Notes under the pieces: generated by a model
What the model saw: only the letters and a program-made list of their open reading frames with translations
Told to the model about the DNA's origin: nothing
The model's database searches: none
In this document: one piece after another, positions 8,429-18,200 of the stretch
Layout of the letters: every line of letters begins with the position of its first letter
How positions within the stretch are numbered: position 1 is the first letter of the stretch
DNA from: an uncultured Collinsella sp.
GTDB taxonomy: Bacteria; Actinomycetota; Coriobacteriia; Coriobacteriales; Coriobacteriaceae
Assembly: GCA_959599095.1 (NCBI GenBank)
Contig: CAUGGC010000006.1
Coordinates: 1 to 64,000 of the forward strand
Direction of reading: 5' to 3'
DNA: 64,000 nucleotides
Position numbers and translations under genes: made by a program

Positions 8429-9595
8429 ATGGCTAATCGTTTCGTTCTCAATACCATCTCTTATCATGGTTCCGGCGCCATCAAGGAGATCCCCGGCGAG
8501 CTCCAGCGTCGCGGCTACAAGAAGATCTTCGTCTGCTCCGACCCCGATCTGGTCAAGTTTGGCGTTACCGCTAAGGTGACCGACGAGCTCGACGCCGCCG
8601 GCATCGCTTGGAGCCTCTACTCCGAGATCAAGCCCAACCCCACGATTCAGAACGTCAAGGACGGCGTCGAGGCCTTCAAGGCCGCCGAGGCTGACGCTAT
8701 CGTGACCATCGGTGGCGGCTCCTCCATGGACACCGCCAAGGCCATCGGCATCATCATCAACAACCCCGAGTTCGCCGATGTCCGCAGCCTCGAGGGCGTT
8801 GCTCCCACTAAGAACCACGCCGTGTTCACCATCGCCGTGCCGACGACCGCCGGTACCGCTGCCGAGGTGACCATCAACTACGTCATCACCGACCCCGAGA
8901 AGGTCCGCAAGTTCGTGTGCGTCGACACCAACGACGCCCCCGAGGTTGCCGTCGTCGATCCTGACATGATGGCTTCCATGCCCGCCGGCCTGACCGCTTC
9001 CACTGGTATGGACGCTCTGACCCACGCCATCGAGGGCTACACCACCAAGGGTGCTTGGGAGCTCTCTGACATGTTCCACTTTGAGGCTATTAAGCTGATC
9101 AGCGAGAACCTGCGTGACTCCGTCGCCGAGGCCAAGTCCGGCCAGCCCGGCTCCGGCCGCGAGGGCATGGCCCTTGGCCAGTATGTCGCCGGCATGGGCT
9201 TCTCCAACGTTGGCCTGGGCATCGACCACGCAATGGCTCACACCCTGTCTGCTCACTACGACACCCCGCACGGCGTCGCTTGCGCCATGCTGCTGCCGAT
9301 CGCCATGGAGTTCAACAAGCCGGTTTGCGCTGAGCGCCTGGCCAAGGTTGCCCTTGCCATGGGTGTTGACACCACGGGCATGAGCACCGACGAGGCTGCC
9401 GACGCCGCTATCGCCGCCGTCAAGCAGCTTTCCGCCGACGTGAATATCCCGCACGTCTGCGAGGCTATGAAGGCCGACGAGATCGAGGTTCTGGCCAAGG
9501 ACGCCATGGCCGACGCCTGCTTCCCGGGTAACCCGCGCGAGGCAACGCTCGACGACGTCATCGAGCTCTTCAAGAAGATCTGCCCGGCTGCCTAA
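8429..9595 (+). CDS. fucO: iron-containing alcohol dehydrogenase, lactaldehyde reductase type
   Basis: A 388-residue group III (iron-activated) alcohol dehydrogenase. It resembles E. coli FucO along its length: the MANR start, GIIINNPEFADVRSLEG, PTTAGTAAEVTINYVITD and LGQYVAGMGFSNVGLG stretches are nearly the same. The metal ligands are present as D195, H199, H267 and H281; GGGSSMDTAKA is the nucleotide-binding loop. FucO reduces lactaldehyde to 1,2-propanediol with NADH, but relatives act on other aldehydes and no fucose or rhamnose gene is near. The ATG at 8429 follows GGGAGG at 8417-8422. Codon choice is far more restricted (AAG, GAC, GCC, ATC dominate) than in the neighbours, which points to very high expression, probably in fermentative NAD+ regeneration. 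Confidence 0.9.
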   Translation: MANRFVLNTISYHGSGAIKEIPGELQRRGYKKIFVCSDPDLVKFGVTAKVTDELDAAGIAWSLYSEIKPNPTIQNVKDGVEAFKAAEADAIVTIGGGSSMDTAKAIGIIINNPEFADVRSLEGVAPTKNHAVFTIAVPTTAGTAAEVTINYVITDPEKVRKFVCVDTNDAPEVAVVDPDMMASMPAGLTASTGMDALTHAIEGYTTKGAWELSDMFHFEAIKLISENLRDSVAEAKSGQPGSGREGMALGQYVAGMGFSNVGLGIDHAMAHTLSAHYDTPHGVACAMLLPIAMEFNKPVCAERLAKVALAMGVDTTGMSTDEAADAAIAAVKQLSADVNIPHVCEAMKADEIEVLAKDAMADACFPGNPREATLDDVIELFKKICPAA

Positions 9596-9603
9596 CTTGG
9601 TTC

Positions 9604-9733
9604 GGCGGGCCCCTGCCCGTTAGCCCCGCAATCGTCCTCGGATATGTCGGAAGCCCCCGCTGCGCACTTCGTGCGGCGGGGGCTTTCTCCGTCCTGCGGA
9701 AAGATTGCGGGGCTAACGGGCAGGGGGCCCGCC
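9604..9733. repeat. nested 130-bp inverted repeat around a strong terminator
   Basis: The outer arms at 9604-9633 and 9703-9733 are a 30-bp inverted repeat, perfect except for one extra G in the right arm. Inside, at 9651-9685, GCCCCCGC and GCGGGGGC form a second GC-rich hairpin flanked by AA and TTT, a classical terminator core that works on either strand. It directly follows the highly expressed dehydrogenase and precedes the M42 peptidase. The outer arms go well beyond what termination needs. Confidence 0.75.
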
Positions 9734-9853
9734 GGCTCGTTGTCGTGGCGGGCGCAGTTCTGGGGAGTTCAATGGGTCATCTCGCTAGGTAAAAAGATGG
9801 TTCGCGGTGGTATTGTTGCTGTGGGTTTAATTCGATATGAAAGGGTGACTTTG

Positions 9854-10882
9854 GTGTCCAAGATGGATTCTACGCTCTCCTATATTACTGACCAGTTGAA
9901 GGCGCTTACCTCGATTGCTTCGCCTACGGGGTTTACTCGTGCGGCGACTGATTATCTGATGGAAACGTTGCGCGATATGGGCTTTGGCCCTGAGCGTTCT
10001 AATAAGGGTAACGTGCTCGTTGAGCTTGGCGGCGAGGGCGAGCCGCTCGTACTGGCGAGCCATGTCGATACCCTAGGCGCCATGGTGCGTTCCATTAAGG
10101 ACAATGGCCGCCTGCGCCCCACGACGCTCGGTGGGCATCAGTGGTCTACGGCCGATGGCGAGAACTGCACCGTCTACACGCGCGACGGCAATGTCTACAC
10201 GGGCGTGGTTCTTAACACCGAGCCTTCGGCGCACGTGGCCGACGAGCCGGTCAAGACCATCGAGAAGAACATGGAGATCTTGCTCGACGAGAACGTCGAC
10301 AGCAAGGACGATGTGCTCGAGCTGGGTATTCAGACCGGCGACATCATCGCTATGGATCCTCGCACGACGGTGACGGAGAGCGGCTACATTAAGAGCCGCT
10401 TCCTGGATGACAAGCTATCGGCCGTCATTTTGTTGGGCTTGGCGCGTGCCGTCGCCGCTGGCGAGGTGACGCTTTCGCGTAAGGTTTCGCTGCTCTTTAC
10501 CGTGTACGAGGAGGTGGGCCACGGCGGCGCCTTCGTGCCGGCCGACACGCGCGAGATGATCAGTGTTGACATGGGCTGCGTGGGCGACGACCTAGGCTGC
10601 ACCGAGCACATGGTGTCGATCTGCGCCAAGGATTCGGGCGGTCCGTACAACTACGACCTGGTGACGGCGCTGTCCAATATCGCGCGCGAGCTTGAGCTCG
10701 ATTACGCTATCGACGTGTATCCGCATTACGGTTCGGACGTCGAAGCCACGCTCTCTGCCGGCTACGACATTCGCCATGGTCTGATCGGCCCCGGCGTGTA
10801 TGCGAGCCACAACTACGAGCGTAGCCACATGGACGGCGTGCGCAACACCTTCGAGCTCGTCCGCGCCTACGTACAGCGCTAG
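9854..10882 (+). CDS. M42 family metallopeptidase
   Basis: A 342-residue member of peptidase family M42 (glutamyl aminopeptidase / deblocking aminopeptidase type), a two-metal cytosolic enzyme that removes N-terminal residues from peptides. Metal-binding and catalytic positions are visible: SHVDTLG (His and Asp), RFLDDKLS (bridging Asp), the YEEVGHGG pair of glutamates, VDMG and ASHNYERSH near the end. I chose the GTG at 9854 because AAAGGGTG at 9840-9847 is well placed; an ATG three codons later is also possible. The frame is open 70 codons further upstream, but that stretch lies inside the palindromic repeat and is not coding. Confidence 0.88.
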   Translation: MSKMDSTLSYITDQLKALTSIASPTGFTRAATDYLMETLRDMGFGPERSNKGNVLVELGGEGEPLVLASHVDTLGAMVRSIKDNGRLRPTTLGGHQWSTADGENCTVYTRDGNVYTGVVLNTEPSAHVADEPVKTIEKNMEILLDENVDSKDDVLELGIQTGDIIAMDPRTTVTESGYIKSRFLDDKLSAVILLGLARAVAAGEVTLSRKVSLLFTVYEEVGHGGAFVPADTREMISVDMGCVGDDLGCTEHMVSICAKDSGGPYNYDLVTALSNIARELELDYAIDVYPHYGSDVEATLSAGYDIRHGLIGPGVYASHNYERSHMDGVRNTFELVRAYVQR

Positions 10883-10937
10883 CGATGCAGCGGCCTCGGC
10901 TGATACGGCAGTACCGACCGAGGCCGTCCTCTCTAAG

Positions 10938-11000
10938 TTGCGGTGAAATAGGGACTGTTTGGCGGTTTTAAACGCTTAAACAGTCCCTATTTCACCGCAA
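10938..11000. repeat. 23-bp perfect palindrome, GGTGAAATA type
   Basis: TTGCGGTGAAATAGGGACTG plus TTT (10938-10960) is repeated in perfect inversion at 10978-11000, with a 17-base loop. It separates the converging M42 and mnmA genes. A second copy of the family is at 21995-22057 with compensating changes in the stem. Confidence 0.75.
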
Positions 11001-11028
11001 TTTATGAAGGGGATGGGGCGAGGTGCTG

Positions 11029-12129
11029 CTATTTGATGGCTGCCGTAACGGTGCCGCCGCCCAGGACGACGTCGCCGCGGTAGACGACGACTGCCTGGCC
11101 GGGGGCGATGGCTCGCTGCGGCTCGTCAAAAGTCAGCAGCATTTGCCCGTCTTCGCCGCGCGTAAGGGTCGCTGCTTGGTCTTTCTGACGGTAACGGTAC
11201 TTGGCGCCCACGCGAATGCCGCCGGCATCGAGTTCTGCCTCCATGCGGTCGGCAGGGGCACTCCAGATCCAGTCGTTGGCCGTGAGCGCTGTGGCCGTTA
11301 GGTCCTCGGCCTCGCCCAGATGCACGGTGCTGCTGTCGGCGTCGACGCCCGTTACGTACACGGGATGCGCCATCGCGACGCCCAGGCCCTTGCGCTGGCC
11401 GATGGTGTAGCGCAGCGCACCGTTGTGGCGCCCGACCACGCTGCCGTCGCGCCACACAATGTCGCCCGGTGCAGCGGGATGTCCGCAGCGGCGCTCGATA
11501 TAGCCCGCGTAGTCACCGTCTGGAATAAAGCAGATGTCCTCGCTTTCGGCCTTCTTGGCGTTGGTAAAGCCCTGCTCGGCGGCAATGCGGCGCACGTCGC
11601 GCTCTTTGTCCAGCCCAGCCAGCGGAAAGATCGTGTGCGCCAGGCGTTCCTGCGTAAGCGAATACAAAAAGTAACTCTGGTCCTTTTTGGGGTCCTCGCC
11701 GCGGTACAGCTGCCAGGTTCCGTCGGACGCCTGGCTCGTTTTGGCGTAGTGGCCCGTGGCGATGTAGTCGCAGCCCATATCCAGCGCCGCATCCAGCAAT
11801 GCGCCAAACTTAATGTGGCGGTTGCAGATGATGCATGGGTTGGGCGTCAGCCCCTCCTGATAGGCGGTCACGAAGCGCTCGATAACGTTGCGGTCGAAGG
11901 CCTGCTGCAGGTCGAGCACATGGTGGGGCATCCCCAGGCACTCGGCGACAGCCTTTGCATCGGCGATGTCGCGGTCGACCTTACTCATGCCCGTGACGGG
12001 ATCGGGCGCGGGGCAGGTGAGGCGCATGGTGGCGCCGACGCATTCGTAGCCCTGGCTTTTGAGCAGGTACGCGGTCACGCTAGAATCGACGCCGCCGCTC
12101 ATGGCGACGAGCACGCGCTTGTTGTGCAT
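11029..12129 (-). CDS. mnmA: tRNA-specific 2-thiouridylase MnmA
   Basis: A 366-residue enzyme that activates U34 of the wobble position in Lys, Glu and Gln tRNAs with ATP and installs sulfur to give 2-thiouridine. The PP-loop MSGGVDSSV is at residues 9-17. The two catalytic cysteines are in NPCIICNRHIKFG (about residue 101) and ESEDICFIPDGDY (about residue 200); the GQRKGLG loop of the central domain is also present. The ATG at 12129 is preceded by AAGGAG about nine bases away. It lies downstream of cysK on the same strand, behind cysK's own terminator. A link through cysteine-derived sulfur is plausible but no sulfurtransferase gene is adjacent. Confidence 0.95.
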   Translation of the reverse strand: MHNKRVLVAMSGGVDSSVTAYLLKSQGYECVGATMRLTCPAPDPVTGMSKVDRDIADAKAVAECLGMPHHVLDLQQAFDRNVIERFVTAYQEGLTPNPCIICNRHIKFGALLDAALDMGCDYIATGHYAKTSQASDGTWQLYRGEDPKKDQSYFLYSLTQERLAHTIFPLAGLDKERDVRRIAAEQGFTNAKKAESEDICFIPDGDYAGYIERRCGHPAAPGDIVWRDGSVVGRHNGALRYTIGQRKGLGVAMAHPVYVTGVDADSSTVHLGEAEDLTATALTANDWIWSAPADRMEAELDAGGIRVGAKYRYRQKDQAATLTRGEDGQMLLTFDEPQRAIAPGQAVVVYRGDVVLGGGTVTAAIK

Positions 12130-12160
12130 GGGGAGGTTCTCCTTGGTGGCATGTGGCCAA

Positions 12161-12199
12161 AAAAGAAAAGCGGCGCGGGAGGCTGGTTCCGCGCCGCAG
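12161..12199 (-). terminator. terminator of cysK
   Basis: On the minus strand GCGGCGCGG (12191-12199) pairs with CCGCGCCGC (12172-12180), then a T-rich tail TTTTCTTTTTT. It lies between the cysK stop and the mnmA start, so mnmA needs a promoter of its own or read-through. Confidence 0.85.
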
Positions 12200-12310
12200 A
12201 CATTGTAGCAAGTTCGGACGTCTCGTGGGACACCCTAACGAGATGGGCTCAGGCAGCCAGAAGAGAGGATAGGCCGGCATGCCATGGGCCTATCGACAAG
12301 TGACGGGCCC

Positions 12311-13249
<939 letters not shown>

Positions 13250-13307
13250 GGTGAACCTCCAAAGTGTTCAAGTTGCTGGTTGCCGTGTGGTTTCACGGTG
13301 CGTGTAG

Positions 13308-13347
13308 CAGCTAAACCCATAAACCTTATAGGTTGTTCGTTTAGCTG
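13308..13347. promoter_or_regulatory. inverted-repeat operator candidate in the cysK leader
   Basis: CAGCTAAAC (13308-13316) and GTTTAGCTG (13339-13347) form a perfect 9-bp inverted repeat; inside it AACC/GGTT flank TTATA (13322-13334). It begins about ten bases downstream of the cysK -10 box, a good position for a roadblock or repressor site. The divergent Rrf2 protein is the obvious candidate ligand. Confidence 0.5.
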
Positions 13348-13356
13348 TTGGGAAGC

Positions 13357-13385
13357 ATACTAGACACTAAAGCCTAGTAATGCAA
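13357..13385 (-). promoter_or_regulatory. cysK promoter
   Basis: On the minus strand TTGCAT (-35, 13380-13385) and TAGTAT (-10, 13357-13362) are separated by exactly 17 bases. The predicted start of transcription is near 13350, giving a leader of about 100 bases that carries the inverted repeat at 13308-13347. Confidence 0.65.
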
Positions 13386-13502
13386 TAGGAAATAGAAGAT
13401 TATTACGAGCTGATTAACCATCTTGACCGGAACGGGTATTTTCAAAACCAATTTTTCGGCTAGAATTTCTACGGACTAAATGACCGAAAGGCAGCACTAT
13501 AC

Positions 13503-13931
13503 ATGTTGGTTTCTACAAAGGGCAGATATGCCCTGCGCGTTATGGTCGATCTGGCCGAGCACCAGGCGGCCGGTCGCATCCCGCTCAAAGAGATCGCGGC
13601 GCGACAGGGGATTTCCGAGAAATATCTCGAGAACATCTTGGCTACGCTCGTGCGCGCCAACATGCTTTCGGGCATGCGCGGCAAGGGCGGCGGCTACGTG
13701 CTCACGCGCCCGCCCGAGCAGTACACGGTGGGCGAGATCCTGCGCCTGACCGAGGGCAGTCTGGCACCGGTTGCATGCCTGGATGGCGACTGCAAGGGCT
13801 GCTCACGCTCGGATGAGTGCCCCACGCTCGACGTGTGGAAGAACCTGGACAAGCTCATCAACGACTACCTCGACGGTGTGACACTCGATCAACTTGTCGC
13901 TCCCAACCATGGCTACGACTACGTCATCTAA
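13503..13931 (+). CDS. Rrf2 family transcriptional regulator
   Basis: A 142-residue winged-helix regulator of the Rrf2 family. The helix-turn-helix covers about residues 27-50 (IPLKEIAARQGISEKYLENI) and the wing is GKGGGYVL. Four cysteines, C92, C97, C100 and C106, stand close to where IscR binds its 2Fe-2S cluster, so this is more like an iron-sulfur sensor than the cysteine-poor CymR type. It is divergent from cysK and probably regulates it, and possibly itself. The ATG at 13503 has only a weak site (GAAAGG, about 14 bases upstream). A -10-like TAGAAT lies near 13460 with TTTTCA 16 bases before it. Confidence 0.88.
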   Translation: MLVSTKGRYALRVMVDLAEHQAAGRIPLKEIAARQGISEKYLENILATLVRANMLSGMRGKGGGYVLTRPPEQYTVGEILRLTEGSLAPVACLDGDCKGCSRSDECPTLDVWKNLDKLINDYLDGVTLDQLVAPNHGYDYVI

Positions 13932-13941
13932 CCCACACCTG

Positions 13942-13966
13942 CCATTTGGGGACGGGGTAGAAATGG
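13942..13966. repeat. hairpin repeat with GGGACGGGG loop
   Basis: CCATTT (13942-13947) pairs with AAATGG (13961-13966) around GGGGACGGGGTAG. The loop matches that of the hairpin at 7333-7365 while the stem sequence differs but stays paired, which suggests a dispersed structured repeat. Confidence 0.5.
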
Positions 13967-14001
13967 TAGATTCTCTCGCCCTTTGAGACTTGACAAATAA
14001 G

Positions 14002-14038
14002 AAGGCCGCCCATTTTTGCGATGGGCGGCCTTCGTTTT
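14002..14038. terminator. bidirectional terminator between converging genes
   Basis: AAGGCCGCCCAT (14002-14013) pairs perfectly with ATGGGCGGCCTT (14021-14032) and is followed by CGTTTT. It can serve both the Rrf2 gene and the converging four-helix membrane protein gene. Confidence 0.85.
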
Positions 14039-14073
14039 GGGCTGTTGAGACGGGCACGGCCGGAATGGCCGTT

Positions 14074-14439
14074 TTAGTCCTCGGCGATGCTGTCGAGGAT
14101 GCTGCGCGTGATGGATACCAGGATACTGCCCATAAAGGCCGATCCAAAGCTGGCGATGGAGATGCCCGCGCCCAGCAGATTGACCGACAGGTAGCTGGCC
14201 AGCTCGAGCATAAAGCTGTTGACTACGAGCTGAAAAACACCAAGCGTAATAATAGTGAGCGGCAGTGAGATGACGGTCAGGAACGGTTTGACGAACGAAT
14301 CGACAATGTTCAGGAACAGTCCCACAAAGGCAAAGCAGACCCAGGTCTCGGCAAAGCCGAAGGGTTGGATACCGGGGACGAGGAACGTGGCGATCGCGAT
14401 GGCGATCGAGGTGAAGAGCCAGTTAAGCATAAAGCGCAT
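14074..14439 (-). CDS. four-TM 'phage holin family' membrane protein (PF04020 type)
   Basis: A 121-residue, very hydrophobic protein with four membrane segments. The pattern ending in SFVKPFLTVISLPLTIITLG matches the widespread four-helix family labelled 'phage holin superfamily IV' (YvlD-like). Members are chromosomal and mostly unlinked to phage, and no phage gene is near here, so holin function is not supported. The ATG at 14439 is preceded by GAAAGG nine bases upstream. It is a single-gene unit ended by the bidirectional terminator at 14002-14038. Confidence 0.82.
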   Translation of the reverse strand: MRFMLNWLFTSIAIAIATFLVPGIQPFGFAETWVCFAFVGLFLNIVDSFVKPFLTVISLPLTIITLGVFQLVVNSFMLELASYLSVNLLGAGISIASFGSAFMGSILVSITRSILDSIAED

Positions 14440-14763
14440 GGCGTGAATCCTTTCTTGCGCCGGGATTGCTGGCGTCGCGTGAAGCGGCTTACGGCGGCGA
14501 CCTGGATGGTTGCGCGGGCGCGCCGCGGTGTTTGGGCGCCCATTGTCTCAAATATTCGTGGAGCTTACGTGCGCATATGGTTTCTAAACGGCGTTCGTCC
14601 TGAAAAACGCGCCGCTGGCAGAGAGTCTTGTCGCTTTAGTTTGGTGGTGTGCTACACTGCTACGGGCAAAAGCCACAGGCGTTGCCCTATTGCATAGAAC
14701 GGGTGAACGATGCCCGATGTCAGTATCAACTTCGATGCCTTTTGGCGGGTTTGGCGGTGATCG
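14440..14763. other. intergenic region with a promoter and a 16-codon ORF
   Basis: This 324-base gap separates divergent genes. On the plus strand TTGTCG (14628-14633) and TACACT (14653-14658) are spaced 19 bases, a fair promoter for the TrpR-like gene. Downstream, a short ORF runs from 14710 to 14760. Nothing else recognisable is present. Confidence 0.45.
14710..14760 (+). CDS. possible 16-residue leader peptide
   Basis: An ATG at 14710 with GGGTGA just upstream opens a frame encoding MPDVSINFDAFWRVWR and ends three bases before the start of the TrpR-like gene. It has two Trp codons near its end and would couple to the downstream gene. No attenuator structure is obvious, so this may be chance. 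Confidence 0.25.
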   Translation: MPDVSINFDAFWRVWR

Positions 14764-15063
14764 ATGAATATCGAGAACATGTTTGACAAGCCTGATGTCA
14801 AGCAGCTGGTCCACGCATTTAGCCTTTTGGACGACGAGAAGGATATCCAAGCGTTTTTGACCGATATCTGCACGCCGCGCGAGATTTGCGACCTTTCTCA
14901 GCGTTTGCAGGTTGCGCGCTATTTGGACGAGGGCGAGCCTTATGTTGAGGTTCAGGCCCGTACCGGCGCTTCGTCCACCACGGTGAGCCGCGTTTCAAAG
15001 GCGCTGAACGGCGAGTACGGTGGCTACCGCAAGATCCTCATTAAGTTGGAGGATGGCGAGTAG
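14764..15063 (+). CDS. YerC/YecD family TrpR-related protein
   Basis: A 99-residue DNA-binding protein of the TrpR superfamily, YerC/YecD branch. The helix-turn-helix runs from about residue 55 to 85 (EVQARTGASSTTVSRVSKAL), preceded by the TPREICDLSQRLQVARYL helix pair typical of the family. YerC proteins are widespread in Gram-positive bacteria; targets are poorly known, although Trp or nucleotide metabolism has been suggested for some. The upstream sequence GGCGGTGATCG offers a moderate ribosome binding site. A 16-codon ORF ends three bases before the start. Confidence 0.88.
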   Translation: MNIENMFDKPDVKQLVHAFSLLDDEKDIQAFLTDICTPREICDLSQRLQVARYLDEGEPYVEVQARTGASSTTVSRVSKALNGEYGGYRKILIKLEDGE

Positions 15064-15247
15064 GCCAGCGACAACATTGAATTACGAAGAACCGTCCCTC
15101 CGGGGGCGGTTTTTATATGCCTGCAATCGGCTGGTGCGTTGGGTTCAGGTTGCTTTGTACCAAAAGATGGAACTGCGGTGGCAATGTGTCCGCTTGGGCG
15201 GGTAGGATGGATGCATTGATTATTGCGAACGGTTTGAGCGGAGGACC

Positions 15248-18200
15248 ATGCCTGTTCGAATCTATACCACCAATGCCGGCACGGATTTGAGCGATGCCGA
15301 GTCGGCGCTGCTTGCCGACCTTATTGCCCGTCACGGGCGTGCCGTGTTGCTGGCACCAACGTTTGCCGAGCTCGATCTGTGCCGTCATGATGCGGCGGAA
15401 GCCGGCATTTCGCTGGGTATCGACTACAAGACACCCGCATCGTGGCTTCGCTCGCTTTGGGAGCTTTTGGGCGACGGGCGCGGTTTCGTCGACAACCTGC
15501 AACGTCAGATGCTGTTTTCGGATATGATTGCCCGCCGCGACGATGCCGACCTGCAGCCGCTTTCGCGTAGCCAGGGCACGGTGCGCATGCTCGCGCGCAT
15601 GGCCCGCGATGTGCTGCCGGGTGTGGCGGGGACGACGGCCGAGCGATGCGGTGGCAACAATTGCCAGCCTGAGCCAAAAAGCGATGCCGAGGCTCGTGTG
15701 TTTGAGCTTTTGCGTGCCTACGCGGGCGGTTTGGACCGTCGAGATATGGTCGAGCCCTGCGAGGCAGCCGACATTATGGCCGGTGCCCTGGCCGATAGCC
15801 TGCCGGCGTGCGCCCGCGCCGTATGCGTGCGCGGTACCACGTCGTTTACGCACGGTCTACTCGAGCTGCTGTCTGCCGTGGCGAACAATGGGGGAGAGGT
15901 CGTCGTGCTGCTTGCCCGCGAGCAGGCGGCGATGCGCGAGGAGCTTGCCACGGCATTTGATGCCCGCGGTGTGCTGTTTGAGATCGCGCCGCTGGGGGAG
16001 GACGCCGTCGCGTCTGATGTCGCTTGCGGGGCCGCCGTTCAGCCTGCCTTTATTGAGGTCGCCGGCCCCCATGCCCGTGCTCATGTCTATGCGGACGCCA
16101 TCGATAAGTTGGTGAAAGCGCACAAGGAGTCCAAGGCCGATAAAGCTACTGCAACGCCCGCCGACCCCGTGCGCGTGCTCGTCGTTTCTGCCCGGGCACC
16201 CCAGCTGTTCGGCGAGCTCGCCGCCCGTTTGGCGGCGCGTCACATTGCGGCCGAGACGACTGAGTTCACGGCGTTTTCCCAGTCCATCGCGGGCAGGCAG
16301 TTTACGGCGCTCGCCAACCTGATCGAGCGTATGAAAGCCGCCGACGAGGGCACCGCTTCCAAGACTGAGTGGTGGCCCGCGCCGGAGCTTACCGACTGGA
16401 TCTACAGTCCGCTTTCGGGCGCTGATGCCGTCAATGCCCGTACCTTCGATAAGAATATGCGTCTCTCGCGCAGCAAGACTACCGCGGGCGTCAAGAGCCT
16501 GCTGCAGAGCGTTCAGGGCCAGGTGAGGGGCGCGCACAAGGCGACGAGCGACGATAACTGGTTTAAGAACGTACCGTGTGTGGTCTCGGACGTGTTCCAG
16601 GCGCTGTGGCGTGACAAGCCCGTGACGGCGCTTAAGGCCATGCTTGCCGTTGCAGAGGCGCTGCCCGATCGCGCTCTAGGCGGTCTTGACGGCCAGGCCC
16701 GTCGTCAGGCAGAGACGGCTTTGCTGCGCCATGCCATCGACATCCTTATGAACGATGCTCGCGCGCTCGACGTGTCGCAGGCCGCGACCGTGCCGGTTCT
16801 CGACGGCGTTCGAACTAAGGTGGACAAGCGCAGCACCGCTTACGATTACGAGACCTACGAGGTCGATCGCACGCCACGGGCGCAAGTGCGCTTCGTGTCG
16901 CTTGCCGATGCGTCGGTTTTGCGTCCTGGCGGCTACGATGCCGTGCTGTTTGCCGATGTCGACCTGGACAGCTATCCGCTTTCGCACGAAGAGGGCCCGC
17001 TTGCCACATTGACGGCCGAGCTGCGCCGCGACGGCGTGTCTTTGGAGCCCGCCGCCCTGTTGCGCGTGCGCTTTGGCCGTGCGATGCAGGCGGCGAGCGG
17101 TCCGGTCGCGCTTGCCCGCGTGACACACGATCGCCAGGCGCGCGAGTGCTACCCGGCAGCCGTATGGACCGAGCTGCGGGCACATGCCGAGGCCGCTGGC
17201 GCTGCCAAGCCCACGTGCGTGGGCGAGGGCGATATCATCGCCGACTTTGATCCCGCGGCAGGTGAAGGCCTCAAGCGCGAGCGCGTGACCTGTGAAGCCC
17301 CTCAGCATCTGAGTGCCGAGGCCGTGCCGTATTTGGTCCTGCGCCGTCGCGATGGCGAGGGTGAGGACGCGCCGCTCGTGCCGCGTCTGACGTCCGCCTC
17401 GCAGATCGAGGCCTATTCTACCTGCCCACTGTGCTGGTTCGTGTCGTATCGCGTCAAGCCCCAGTCGATCGACGCGGGCTTTGGCAACATGGAGAAGGGC
17501 AACTTTGTCCACGACGTGCTGGAGCATCTGCATGCCCGTCTGCCCCAAGAGGGCATGGAGCGCGTGACGCCCGAGAATCTGCCGCGTGCACAGGAGCTGC
17601 TGCACGAGGTCTTTGACGAGACGTTGGCCGAGCACGCCGGCAAGCGCGGCACGGAGGGCCCGCTGGTGCCGCTCTCTGCGGTGGAGGAACGCCAGGTGGC
17701 CGAGATCTTGCCGCAGCTGGAGGGTGTGCTTGCCTACGAGTCCGAGGCACTTGCCCCCTTTGCCCCGCGCTACCTGGAGTTCGCCTTCAACGAGCTCAAG
17801 GTCGAGTATGCCGGTTGGCCGCTTGGCGGGCGCATCGACCGCGTGGACGTGGACGCCGAGAATCGTGCCGTGGTGATCGACTACAAGCATCGCACGGGCG
17901 TTGAGGAGTTTAAGCTCGCCGACCCCACGGTGCGTGACGAGGAATCGGGCACGGCGCCCATCGACGATCCGCGCTGGTTGCCACCACATACCCAGACGCT
18001 CATCTACGCCCAGGCCATGCGCCGAGCGCTGGATTTGGACACCCGCGCGGCGCTCTACTTTTCGACCAAGGGCGGCAAACCGGCGTTGCGAGGCGCAGCG
18101 AGTGCCGAGCTGCTCGAGGAGGAGCGTGGTGACGGTCGCATCCCGGGCCTTAAGAAAGGTTTCCCCGGCGAGGGTGGCAGCATGGACTTCGACGCCCTGC

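Noticed and set aside
14074..14439. Prophage suggested by a 'holin' family name
   Set aside because: The family is widespread in chromosomes; no phage structural, lysis or integrase gene is near.
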